In this document: piece after piece, positions 1-6,404 of the stretch
Layout: every line of letters starts with the position of its first letter
Numbering within the stretch: the stretch's first letter is position 1
DNA from: an uncultured Oscillospiraceae bacterium
GTDB lineage: Bacteria > Bacillota > Clostridia > Oscillospirales > Acutalibacteraceae
Length of the DNA: 6,595 nucleotides
Reading direction: 5' to 3'
Assembly: GCA_900549945.1 (NCBI GenBank)
Contig: URQJ01000103.1
Coordinates: 1-6,595, forward strand
Translations under genes and position numbers: made by a program
The notes under the pieces: model-generated
Seen by the model: the letters and a program-made list of their open reading frames with translations, nothing else
Databases searched by the model: none
Told to the model about the DNA's origin: nothing

Positions 1-12
1 CTCTTCCGATCT
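1..12. other. Illumina adapter remnant at contig end
   Basis: The first 12 bases read CTCTTCCGATCT, identical to the 3' end shared by the standard Illumina TruSeq adapters. Read on the minus strand they are AGATCGGAAGAG, the familiar start of adapter read-through. The purD reading frame supports this. The protein follows the family up to Val-Thr-Asn-Gly and then turns into Arg-Ser-Glu-Glu, where PurD proteins normally continue with a Gly-Arg-Val-Leu-like stretch. The break falls exactly at the base 12/13 boundary. These bases should be treated as non-genomic. Confidence 0.93.
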
Positions 13-1149
13 GCCGTTCGTCACGAGCTTATCCCCCGCGCGCTTCGTGCCCGCGTGGTAGACGGTCGCGCCCGCGACCTGCCCGTTTTCATCCAGTCCG
101 GTGATCTCGATGCCCTTCGGGTACGACTGCGGATAGCCGCCGCTCGCCATGACGACGCAGGCGCACGCATCCGCGCTCCACTCGATCTCGAGCGCGTCGA
201 GCCTTTCGTCGATCACCGCGTCGAGAATGTCAACAAAATCCGTCTTGAGGCGCGGCAGAACGACCTGCGTTTCCGGGTCGCCGAAGCGCGCGTTGTACTC
301 GATGACCTTCGGGCCGTCCGGCGTGAGCATCAGGCCAAAATACAGGCAGCCCTTGAACGGGCGGCCCTCCGCCTGCATCGCGCGGATCGTCGGCAGGAAA
401 ATCGTCTCCATGCAGGTCTGCGCGATTTCGTCGGTGTAGTACGGGTTCGGGCTGATCGTGCCCATGCCGCCGGTATTCAGTCCCCTGTCGCCGTCCAGCG
501 CGCGCTTGTGGTCCTTCGAGGAAACCATCGGGCGCAGCGTTTTGCCGTCCGTAAACGCGAGCACCGAAACCTCCGGGCCGGTGAGAAATTCCTCGACGAC
601 GATGTGATTGCCGGAGGCGCCGAACACCTTGTCCTCCATAATCGTGCGCACGGCGTCCTTTGCGGCCTCCAGGCTCTCCGCAATGATGACGCCCTTGCCG
701 AGCGCGAGGCCGTCCGCCTTGACGACGACCGGGAATTTCCCCTCGGCTTCGATATACGCCACCGCCTCGGCCGGGTCGGAAAAGACCTCGTAGCGCGCCG
801 TCGGGATGCCGTATTTTTTCATCAGATTCTTCGAGAACACCTTGCTGCCCTCGATGACCGCCGCGTTCGCGCGGGGGCCGAACGCGCGGGTGCCCGCCGC
901 CTCCAGCGCATCGACCATGCCTGCCGCCAGCGGGTCGTCCGGCGCGACAAAGACGAGATCGACCGGGTTTTCCTGCGCGAAGCGCACGACGCCGTCGATG
1001 TCCATTGCGCCGATATCGACGCACTCCGCGTCCGCCGCAATGCCGCCGTTGCCCGGCGCGCACCACAGCCTGCCGGTTTTCGGGCTTTCTTTCAGCTTGC
1101 GGACGATCGCGTGCTCGCGCCCGCCGCTGCCGATTACAAGTATATTCAT
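13..1149 (-). CDS. purD: Phosphoribosylamine-glycine ligase (GAR synthetase), partial, C-terminus missing
   Basis: PurD joins glycine to 5-phosphoribosylamine using ATP to give glycinamide ribonucleotide, the second step of de novo purine synthesis, in the cytoplasm. The frame gives 379 genuine residues and then meets the adapter bases; the family is usually about 420 residues, so roughly 40 are missing. The N-terminal nucleotide-fold motif GSGGREHA is at residues 7-14. The ATP-grasp region includes KADGLALGKGV (144-154), and the signature ARFGDPETQV is at 287-296. The usual GPE-x-PL motif reads APDDPL (69-74), a mild variant. Three in-frame ATGs lie close together (1158, 1155, 1149). I chose 1149 because the protein then begins directly with the beta strand MNILVIGSGG, and AGAGGA lies 9 nt upstream. 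It is the last purine gene seen and follows the AICAR formyltransferase after a gap of about 150 nt. Nothing suggests it is broken in the cell. Confidence 0.95.
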
Positions 1150-1158
1150 ATCCATCAT

Positions 1159-1164
1159 TCCTCT
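1159..1164 (-). promoter_or_regulatory. Ribosome binding site of purD
   Basis: AGAGGA on the minus strand lies 9 nt before the ATG at 1149 but touches the ATG at 1158 and leaves only 3 nt before the ATG at 1155. Spacing therefore favours 1149 as the purD start. Confidence 0.6.
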
Positions 1165-1309
1165 GTTTTAATCTTCACAAAGCATCCAAGCCGTGCCTGC
1201 AAAACACCCGCGAAAATTTTTCCGTCGGCGTTGGCTTCACCCATTTCTACCTGCGGCGAAGCCTGCTTCGGCAGGCGACCCTGCAGCAGCCGCCGCGGGC
1301 CGCGCCCGC
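1165..1309 (-). other. Intergenic gap between AICAR formyltransferase gene and purD, with GC-rich hairpins
   Basis: This gap is unusually long for this operon and holds no convincing ORF on the coding strand. Directly after the stop codon is a perfect inverted repeat, GCGGGC / GCCCGC (1295-1300 and 1304-1309), with a 3-nt loop. Further on, two mutually exclusive hairpins overlap. One is GCCTGC-TTCG-GCAGGC on the plus strand (1261-1276). The other is CTGC..CGAAG / CTTCG..GCAG (1251-1274) with a 2-nt bulge. No T-run follows any of them on the minus strand, so they do not look like intrinsic terminators. They may slow RNA decay or be repeat remnants; this is inference. Confidence 0.5.
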
Positions 1310-2485
1310 TCAATGGTGGAACAGGCGGATGCCGGTGAACGCCATCGCGATGCCGTACTTGTTGCAGGTGTCGATCACGTTGTCGTCGCGGATAGAGCCG
1401 CCCGGCTGCGCGATAAATTCCACGCCGCTCTTGTGCGCGCGCTCGATGTTGTCGCCGAACGGGAAGAACGCGTCGCTGCCGACGGAAACGCCCTTGAACG
1501 TCTGGAGCCACGCCGCCTTTTCCTCGCGGGTGAACACCTCGGGCCGCTCGGTGAAGAACTGCTGCCACGCGCCGTCGCGCAGCACATCGTCGTGCTCCTC
1601 GCTGATGTACACGTCGATCGTGTTGTCGCGGTCCGGGCGGCGGATGCCCGGCTTAAAGGGCAGATTCAGCACCTTCTCGTGCTGGCGGAGATACCAGATA
1701 TCCGCCTTGTTGCCCGCGAGGCGCGTGCAGTGGATGCGGCTCTGCTGGCCCGCGCCGATGCCGATGGCCTGACCGTCCTTCGCATAGCAGACGGAATTCG
1801 ACTGCGTGTATTTGAGCGTAATCAGAGAAATCACGAGGTCGAGCTTCGCTTCCTCCGAAAGCGTCTTGTTCTCGGTGACGAGATTGTTCAGCATCTCCGC
1901 GTCGATCTTCAGCTCATTGCGGCCCTGCTCAAACGTGATGCCGAAAACGTCCTTATGCTCGATCGGCGCCGGCGTGTAATCCGGGTCGATCTGCACGACG
2001 TTGTAGGTGCCCTTGCGCTTCGTCTTGAGGATTTCGAGCGCCTCGTCCGTGTAGCCGGGCGCGATGATGCCGTCCGAAACCTCGCGGGCCAGCAGCGTCG
2101 CGGTCTCCTTGTCGCAGACGTCGGAGAGTGCCGCCCAGTCGCCGTAGGAGGACATTCTGTCCGCGCCGCGCGCCCGGGCATAGGCCGTCGCGATCGGCGA
2201 AAGCGCGAGATCATCGACGAAGTAGATCTTCTTGAGCGTGTCGCTCATCGGCTTGGCAACCGCCGCGCCCGCAGGGCTGACATGCTTGAAGGAGGCCGCC
2301 GCCGGCAGGCCCGTCGCCGCTTTCAGCTCCTTGACGAGCTGCCAGGAGTTAAACGCATCCATAAAATTGATGTAGCCCGGCTTGCCGTTCAGCACCTGAA
2401 TGGGCAGATCGCGGCCGTCGTTCGTGAAGATTTTAGACGGCTTCTGATTCGGGTTGCAGCCGTATTTGAGTTCGAGTTCTTTCAT
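1310..2485 (-). CDS. purH: Stand-alone AICAR formyltransferase (phosphoribosylaminoimidazolecarboxamide formyltransferase)
   Basis: The enzyme transfers a formyl group from 10-formyltetrahydrofolate to AICAR, giving FAICAR, the step before ring closure to IMP. At 391 residues it corresponds only to the AICAR-transformylase domain; the IMP-cyclohydrolase domain of bifunctional PurH is absent. The N-terminal KYGCNPNQKPS motif is at 7-17. The catalytic Lys-His pair is at K67-H68 within FKHVSPAG. SNSVCYAKDGQAIGIGAGQQSR (229-250) and SDAFFPFGDNIERA (337-350) are strongly conserved. The segment IHCTRLAG (251-258), the following insert and the RLFHH end (387-391) resemble animal ATIC more than E. 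coli PurH. This fits the separate clostridial one-domain family. The ATG at 2485 has AAAGGA 11 nt upstream, and the gene starts 25 nt after the cyclohydrolase stop. The symbol purH is used loosely, because only half of the classical PurH activity is encoded here. Confidence 0.95.
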   Translation of the reverse strand: MKELELKYGCNPNQKPSKIFTNDGRDLPIQVLNGKPGYINFMDAFNSWQLVKELKAATGLPAAASFKHVSPAGAAVAKPMSDTLKKIYFVDDLALSPIATAYARARGADRMSSYGDWAALSDVCDKETATLLAREVSDGIIAPGYTDEALEILKTKRKGTYNVVQIDPDYTPAPIEHKDVFGITFEQGRNELKIDAEMLNNLVTENKTLSEEAKLDLVISLITLKYTQSNSVCYAKDGQAIGIGAGQQSRIHCTRLAGNKADIWYLRQHEKVLNLPFKPGIRRPDRDNTIDVYISEEHDDVLRDGAWQQFFTERPEVFTREEKAAWLQTFKGVSVGSDAFFPFGDNIERAHKSGVEFIAQPGGSIRDDNVIDTCNKYGIAMAFTGIRLFHH

Positions 2486-2510
2486 AACCGTAACAGTCCT
2501 TTCCCCAAAA

Positions 2511-3230
2511 TCACTGGTTCTTGTTGACGATGCGCGTCTCGGCTTTGCCCGTCTTGAGGTTGATGAAGCGCGTAAACAGCGAAACCTTGTTGTCCTCGTT
2601 GAGGTTTTGCCAGAGGTCGTTCGTGAACGCGTCGATGTCGCCCTCGATCTTCACTGGCTTCGGCTCGCCCTCAAAGGACGGGATGCGCGGCGCGCCGTCG
2701 CACTTATAGGTGTGGATGAAATGGCCGAGGCCCTCGACCGGCGTGTAGTCGAAGAAGAAGCTCTGCGGCGCATCCGGGTTGCCCTCAAAGCTCTTGAGAA
2801 TCGAGAGCTTGTAGGTGAAGTCGCCGTCCTTCTGCTTGACAAGGCCGGAAATTCTCGGCGTGAAATTCGGCGCATCCGGCTCAAACTCGCGGGTTTTGAG
2901 CGCCTTTTTGAAGCTCTTCCCCTCTTTGAGATACATAAAAATCGTGTCGGTCTGGTCGCCGTTCGTGACGATCGTCTTGTTCGCGAGCACGCGCACCGGC
3001 GCGTAGATCACGAGCGACGGGTCGGAGAGCTTCGCCGGGTCAAACGCCTGCGTGCGGATGCCGTCGCCCTGCTCCACGAACACGCGGTTGCGCGAGTTGA
3101 CGCTGCGGCCCATGATGAAATAGGCGATCACGGCGTGAACGCCGTCGGCGCTCTTGCCGATCACAATGCCGCGGCCCGGATAGGAATTGCCCGCAAGCTC
3201 CTTTTTGATGTCGAGAATTTCCATTTTCAT
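2511..3230 (-). CDS. purO: IMP cyclohydrolase, archaeal PurO-type
   Basis: The predicted role is closing FAICAR to IMP, the last step of the pathway. The 239-residue protein has no resemblance to the PurH N-terminal domain. Instead it shows the pattern of the IMP_cyclohyd (PurO) family first described in archaea: GNSYPGRGIVIG (14-25), YFIMGRSVNSRNRVF (37-51), NGDQTDTI (90-97) and EPDAPNFTPRISG (117-129). Its place directly before a transformylase that lacks a cyclohydrolase domain supports the call, since together the two make one PurH equivalent. Archaeal PurO proteins are nearer 200 residues, so this one is somewhat longer. Two starts are possible. The ATG at 3230 has AAGGA 6 nt upstream, and the ATG at 3224 has GGGG 7 nt upstream; I kept 3230. 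It follows purN after a gap of about 95 nt with a GC-rich hairpin. Family assignment is from motifs remembered, not from a search. Confidence 0.9.
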   Translation of the reverse strand: MKMEILDIKKELAGNSYPGRGIVIGKSADGVHAVIAYFIMGRSVNSRNRVFVEQGDGIRTQAFDPAKLSDPSLVIYAPVRVLANKTIVTNGDQTDTIFMYLKEGKSFKKALKTREFEPDAPNFTPRISGLVKQKDGDFTYKLSILKSFEGNPDAPQSFFFDYTPVEGLGHFIHTYKCDGAPRIPSFEGEPKPVKIEGDIDAFTNDLWQNLNEDNKVSLFTRFINLKTGKAETRIVNKNQ

Positions 3231-3241
3231 TCCCCTTCCTT

Positions 3242-3326
3242 AGCTTTCAGAATTCGACGCGGCCGCACGTTTTCCGTGCCGCGCCGCATCAAATCGATAT
3301 ATGAAAATATGTGCAGATGTCGTTTT
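3242..3326 (-). other. Intergenic gap between purN and IMP cyclohydrolase gene, with hairpin
   Basis: No ORF of note is present. An AT-rich patch (about 3291-3310) stands out from the GC-rich surroundings, but I cannot fit a convincing -35/-10 pair to it. Next to it is a bulged GC-rich hairpin. GCACG / CGTGC (3265-3269 and 3275-3279) closes a 5-nt loop and is extended by CGCG / CGCG (3258-3261 and 3280-3283) with a 3-nt bulge. No T-run follows it on the transcribed strand, so it is unlikely to be an intrinsic terminator. Confidence 0.45.
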
Positions 3327-3953
3327 TCACTCTGAAATCGTCACGACCGCCCCGTTCACCGAGAGCCGGCCGGCGCAGAACAGCGAGACCGCCTCGGGCA
3401 GAAGCTGCCACTCCGCCTGCTCCATCACGCGCCGCTGCAGCGTTTCGGGCGTGTCGCCCGGCTCCACCGGAACCGCCTTTTGCAGGATGATCGGCCCGCC
3501 GTCGCATACCTCGTTGACGAAATGCACGGTCGCGCCGGAGAGCTTCACGCCGCGCGCGAGCGCCGCCTCGTGCACATGCAGGCCGTAGTAGCCCTTGCCG
3601 CAGAACGAGGGGATCAGCGCCGGGTGGACGTTGATGATCCGGTTTTCAAACGCCTTTGTAAACGCCGCGTTCGTGATCGTCATGAAGCCGGCCAGCACGA
3701 TGAGGTCGGTTTTTTTCTCCCGGAGCAGCTTTTCGAGCGCCGCGCTGTAATCATCGACGCTCTCAAAATCCTTTCGGGCCAGCACGACGCCCTCGATGCC
3801 CGCATTTTTCGCGCGCTCGAGCGCATAGACGCCCGGCTTGCTCGCGACGACGACCGAGATGCGGCCGTTTTCGATCTTCCCGGCCTTTTCCGCGTCGATC
3901 AGCGCCTGCAAATTCGTGCCGCCGCCGGAGACGAGCACCGCGATGTTCAGCAC
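3327..3953 (-). CDS. purN: Phosphoribosylglycinamide formyltransferase (GAR transformylase)
   Basis: PurN transfers a formyl group from 10-formyltetrahydrofolate to GAR, the third step of purine synthesis. The 208-residue length is normal for the family. The N-terminal [12 protein letters not shown] is at 9-20. The catalytic set is visible as N108 and H110 in [11 protein letters not shown] (107-117), and D151 in EVCDGGPII (148-156). The loop [14 protein letters not shown] (117-130) is a variant I associate with clostridial PurN. The start is GTG at 3953, not the far upstream ATG at 4067, which would add 38 Arg/Gly-rich residues that merely read purM out of frame. The GTG overlaps the purM stop by 7 nt and has GAGGGGG 7 nt upstream, so translation is probably coupled to purM. 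Confidence 0.95.
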   Translation of the reverse strand: MLNIAVLVSGGGTNLQALIDAEKAGKIENGRISVVVASKPGVYALERAKNAGIEGVVLARKDFESVDDYSAALEKLLREKKTDLIVLAGFMTITNAAFTKAFENRIINVHPALIPSFCGKGYYGLHVHEAALARGVKLSGATVHFVNEVCDGGPIILQKAVPVEPGDTPETLQRRVMEQAEWQLLPEAVSLFCAGRLSVNGAVVTISE

Positions 3954-4981
3954 AGGACGACCCCCTCGTCCCCCTCGACGACCTCGCCGAGCACGAACGC
4001 CTTTTCGCCCGCCTCGTTCAGCGCGCGGATCGCCGCATCGGCCGTCTCCTTCGAGACCGCCATGCACAGGCCGACGCCCATGTTAAATGTGTTGAACATA
4101 TCGTGCTCCGGCACATTGCCGGCCTTTGCGATCAGGTCGAAAATCGGCAGCACCGGCACGGCCGCGCGGTCGATTTTCGCCGTGAAGCCCGCCTTCATCA
4201 TGCGCGGAATGTTCTCGTAGAAGCCGCCGCCCGTGATATGGGAGATCGCCTTCACGTCCGCCACCTCGATCGCCGCGAGAACCGGCTTCACATAGAGGCG
4301 CGTCGGCTCGAGCAGCGCCTCGCCGAGCGTGCAGCCGAGTTCGCCGTAATACGTTTCGAGCTTTTCCTTCGTCAGGCCGAGCGCCTTGCGCACGAGCGAG
4401 AAGCCGTTCGAATGGATGCCGGAGGACGCGACGCCGACGATGACGTCGCCCGCCTGCATCTTCGAGCCGTCGATGATCTTATCCTTGTCTACGATGCCGA
4501 CCGTGAAGCCCGCGAGGTCGTACTCCTCCTCGGGCATGACGCCCGGGTGCTCCGCGGTCTCGCCGCCGATCAGCGTGCAGCCGGAGCGCACGCAGCCCTC
4601 CGCAACGCCCTTCACGATCTCGGCGATCTTCTCGGGGTAGTTCTTGCCGCAGGCGATATAATCGAGGAAGAAGAGCGGCTTCGCGCCGCAGCACACGACG
4701 TCGTTGACACACATGGCGACGCAGTCGATGCCGATCGTATCGTGCTTGTCGAGCAGCATGGCGGCGACGAGCTTTGTGCCGACGCCGTCCGTGCCGGAAA
4801 CGAGCACCGGCTCCTTCATGCCGGAAAGCTCCGGCTGGAACAGGCCGCCGAAGCCGCCGATGCCGGAAACCACGCCGGGAATCGCCGTGCGCTTCACGTG
4901 CTCCTTCATCAGCTCCACAGATTTATAGCCGGCGGTCACGTCGACGCCCGCGGCCTTGTAGCTGTCGCTAAAGCTTTTCAT
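3947..4981 (-). CDS. purM: Phosphoribosylformylglycinamidine cyclo-ligase (AIR synthetase)
   Basis: PurM uses ATP to close the imidazole ring of FGAM, giving aminoimidazole ribonucleotide. It acts as a cytoplasmic dimer. At 344 residues it is full length. The family signatures are in order: [12 protein letters not shown] near the N-terminus (8-19), [10 protein letters not shown] (62-71), the nucleotide-binding GGETAEHPG (139-147, with His where Met is most common), [14 protein letters not shown] (186-199), [13 protein letters not shown] (248-260) and FNTFNMGVG (296-304). The ATG at 4981 has GGAGAG 9 nt upstream and is well placed. The gene follows the peptidase stop by 56 nt, a gap that includes a run of seven G on the plus strand (5012-5018). 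Its own last codons carry the ribosome binding site and start of purN. Confidence 0.97.
   Translation of the reverse strand: MKSFSDSYKAAGVDVTAGYKSVELMKEHVKRTAIPGVVSGIGGFGGLFQPELSGMKEPVLVSGTDGVGTKLVAAMLLDKHDTIGIDCVAMCVNDVVCCGAKPLFFLDYIACGKNYPEKIAEIVKGVAEGCVRSGCTLIGGETAEHPGVMPEEEYDLAGFTVGIVDKDKIIDGSKMQAGDVIVGVASSGIHSNGFSLVRKALGLTKEKLETYYGELGCTLGEALLEPTRLYVKPVLAAIEVADVKAISHITGGGFYENIPRMMKAGFTAKIDRAAVPVLPIFDLIAKAGNVPEHDMFNTFNMGVGLCMAVSKETADAAIRALNEAGEKAFVLGEVVEGDEGVVLC
3961..3967 (-). promoter_or_regulatory. Ribosome binding site of purN, inside purM
   Basis: GAGGGGG on the minus strand lies 7 nt upstream of the GTG at 3953, within the last codons of purM. It decides the purN start and points to translational coupling. 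Confidence 0.75.
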
Positions 4982-5037
4982 TTTCTATATCTCTCCGTTT
5001 CTGAAATCAATGGGGGGGTTACATAAATTACTTTTTC

Positions 5038-6276
5038 TCAGCGGAATGCTTCGGTCCAGCCGCCGTTTCGGAACACCGGCACGGTTCTGCCGTCCGCTGT
5101 AACGCCGTCGATGTTCAGCGTGCCGCCGCCGATCATGAAATCGACGTGGATCACCGAATCGTTGACGCCCTTTTCGTGCACCTGCTCGAGCGTCATGCTC
5201 TCATAGCCCTCGACGACATTCGGGAAGCCCGCGCCGAGCGCGATGTGGCACGCGGCGTTTTCGTCGAACAGCGTGTTGTAAAACAGGATGCCGAGGTTCG
5301 AGATCGGGGAATCGTGCGGGATCAGCGCGAGCTCACCGATCTGCGCCGCGCCCTCGTCCATCGCGAGCATCTGCTCCAAAAGCGCCTGCCCCTTTTCCGC
5401 CTTGCAGGAGACGGCGCGCCCGTTTTTAAAGGTGATCGAGAAATTCTCAATCAGATTGCCCTGATAGGAGAGCGGCATCGTCGCGACGACGGTGCCCTCC
5501 GCCTCGCCCTTCATCGGCGAGGTGAAGATCTCCTCGGTCGGCATGTTCGGGTTGTAGAACGTGCCGTCGAGCAGCGTGTCGCCGCCGCCCATCCATCTCG
5601 CCCCGGGAATCAGGCCGCAGGTGAAATCGGTGCCGTTTTCGCTGAAATAGTGCAGGCTGCGGAAATTACAGGCGTTCAGCTTTTCGTAGCGCGATTTAAG
5701 CGCCGCGTTGTGCGCCTGCCACGCCTCGACCGGGTCGTTGTCTTTCGTGACGCGCACCGTCTCGAGGATCGCCTCCCACAGCTTCTGCACCGCCGCGCTC
5801 GCGCGCAGCTCGGGGAAAACCTTCTTCGCCCACTTCGCGCTCGGCACCGCGACGATCGTCCACTGGTGCTTGTTGTCCATCGCGTCGCGGTACGGCTTTC
5901 TCACCTTCATGCGCGCGAGGTTCGCCTTCTGCATCTTCTCCACGTTGACGCCCTTGAGGCCGTCCGGGTCCTCCGATTCGATCCAGATGCGCCCCGGCAG
6001 CTCTTCAACCTGCTGCTGCATGCGCATTTTCTCCCACTCCGGCGTGTTCGAGAGCGTTTTGAGGCTCTCCTTTTTGAGCTGGAGCTTTGTGAAGCTCTGG
6101 TTCGTCCAGCGCATATCGACCCACTTCGCGCCGGCCCTGTACGCTTCCTCGGCGACGAGCAGCGCGAACTCCGCCTGATCGGTCTCCGCCATGATCAGCG
6201 CGCCCTGCCCCTTTTTGATGTTGACGCCCATGCGGACGACGAGGCGCGCGTATTTTTTCAGAATCGTTTTATTCAT
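5038..6276 (-). CDS. Family M29 metallo-aminopeptidase (AmpS/AmpT/PepS type)
   Basis: The predicted role is a cytoplasmic two-metal aminopeptidase that removes N-terminal residues from peptides. The protein has 412 residues, normal for family M29, with no signal peptide or membrane segment. The C-terminal half holds the likely metal ligands: E249 in PTEEIFTSP, E315 in GELALIP, H344 in ACHIALG, and H377 with D379 in VIHVDFMIG. Their spacing (66, 29, 33 and 2 residues) matches the ligand spacing I recall for Thermus AmpT. Y358 in EGYESM is a possible catalytic tyrosine. An ATG at 6288 would add MVIK, but AAGGA touches it. The ATG at 6276 has GGTGA 5 nt upstream and is preferred. The gene lies on the operon strand between purE and purM yet has no role in purine synthesis. 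It is preceded by a strongly structured noncoding block. Codon use resembles its neighbours. Confidence 0.92.
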   Translation of the reverse strand: MNKTILKKYARLVVRMGVNIKKGQGALIMAETDQAEFALLVAEEAYRAGAKWVDMRWTNQSFTKLQLKKESLKTLSNTPEWEKMRMQQQVEELPGRIWIESEDPDGLKGVNVEKMQKANLARMKVRKPYRDAMDNKHQWTIVAVPSAKWAKKVFPELRASAAVQKLWEAILETVRVTKDNDPVEAWQAHNAALKSRYEKLNACNFRSLHYFSENGTDFTCGLIPGARWMGGGDTLLDGTFYNPNMPTEEIFTSPMKGEAEGTVVATMPLSYQGNLIENFSITFKNGRAVSCKAEKGQALLEQMLAMDEGAAQIGELALIPHDSPISNLGILFYNTLFDENAACHIALGAGFPNVVEGYESMTLEQVHEKGVNDSVIHVDFMIGGGTLNIDGVTADGRTVPVFRNGGWTEAFR

Positions 6277-6281
6277 TTTAA

Positions 6282-6293
6282 TCACCATTCCTT
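6282..6293 (-). promoter_or_regulatory. Ribosome binding site of the M29 peptidase gene
   Basis: The minus strand has AAGGA and then GGTGA separated by 2 nt (AAGGAATGGTGA), an interrupted match to the full anti-Shine-Dalgarno complement. GGTGA lies 5 nt before the ATG at 6276. The ATG at 6288 is embedded in the site itself, which argues against it as the start. Confidence 0.6.
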
Positions 6294-6296
6294 ATT

Positions 6297-6356
6297 GTTT
6301 TGTGCCGGTCGACGAAGTCGATTGCCGCTTTGCTTCTCGCGGCAAAGGCACAAAAC
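6297..6356 (-). repeat. Compact three-way-junction element (60 nt)
   Basis: The outer arms GTTTTGTGCC (6297-6306) and GGCACAAAAC (6347-6356) are perfect 10-bp inverted repeats. Between them sit two more perfect hairpins. One is TCGAC-GAA-GTCGA (6309-6321). The other is TTGCCGC / GCGGCAA (6322-6328 and 6339-6345) with a 10-nt loop. Only 3 nt are unpaired at the junction. A competing stem CTTTGC / GCAAAG (6328-6333 and 6342-6347) could replace the second hairpin. No T-run follows on either strand. It may be a dispersed intergenic repeat or a structured RNA; I recognise no named family. Confidence 0.7.
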
Positions 6357-6359
6357 GCT

Positions 6360-6382
6360 GTGTGAAAAAGTATTTTTCACAC
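6360..6382 (-). repeat. Perfect 10-bp inverted repeat with 3-nt loop
   Basis: GTGTGAAAAA (6360-6369) and TTTTTCACAC (6373-6382) are exact inverted copies separated by 3 nt. It lies 22 nt after the purE stop and only 3 nt from the three-way-junction element, so the two may be parts of one unit. The stem's own T5 is on the 3' arm of either strand, but no T-run follows the stem, and half the pairs are A-T. It is therefore a weak candidate terminator, and an RNA-stability hairpin or repeat end is equally possible. Confidence 0.65.
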
Positions 6383-6404
6383 TAAGCCCTTCCGTATCGC
6401 CGCC

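Noticed and set aside
230..1066. 278-codon minus-strand frame inside purD
   Set aside because: It is Arg/Gly-rich and shifted relative to the true purD frame, which shows continuous PurD motifs from residue 1 to 379.
55..2527. Long plus-strand open frames opposite purD and the AICAR transformylase gene (427 and 444 codons)
   Set aside because: Their translations are Arg/Ala/Asp/His-rich with no family motifs, and they run antisense to clearly conserved genes. Strong GC bias at third codon positions removes stop codons from such antisense frames. Similar frames opposite purO, purN and purM were rejected for the same reason.
3954..4067. Upstream ATG start for purN
   Set aside because: The extra 38 residues are out-of-frame purM sequence, Arg/Gly-rich, with no PurN homology. 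The GTG at 3953 has an excellent ribosome binding site.
5012..5018. Run of seven G (plus strand) as a phase-variation tract
   Set aside because: It lies outside coding sequence between the peptidase gene and purM, and away from the purM ribosome binding site. Seven bases is short for slippage, and nothing in the context suggests switching.
6360..6382. Intrinsic terminator ending the purE transcript
   Set aside because: The stem is half A-T and no T-run follows it on the minus strand, so it does not meet the usual criteria. It is kept only as a weak possibility.
6277..6404. Purine riboswitch or PurR box before the peptidase and purM genes
   Set aside because: The three-way junction invites the idea, but the helix lengths and loops do not resemble the purine-riboswitch aptamer as I know it (7-bp P2/P3 with kissing loops), and the first structural gene after it is a peptidase.
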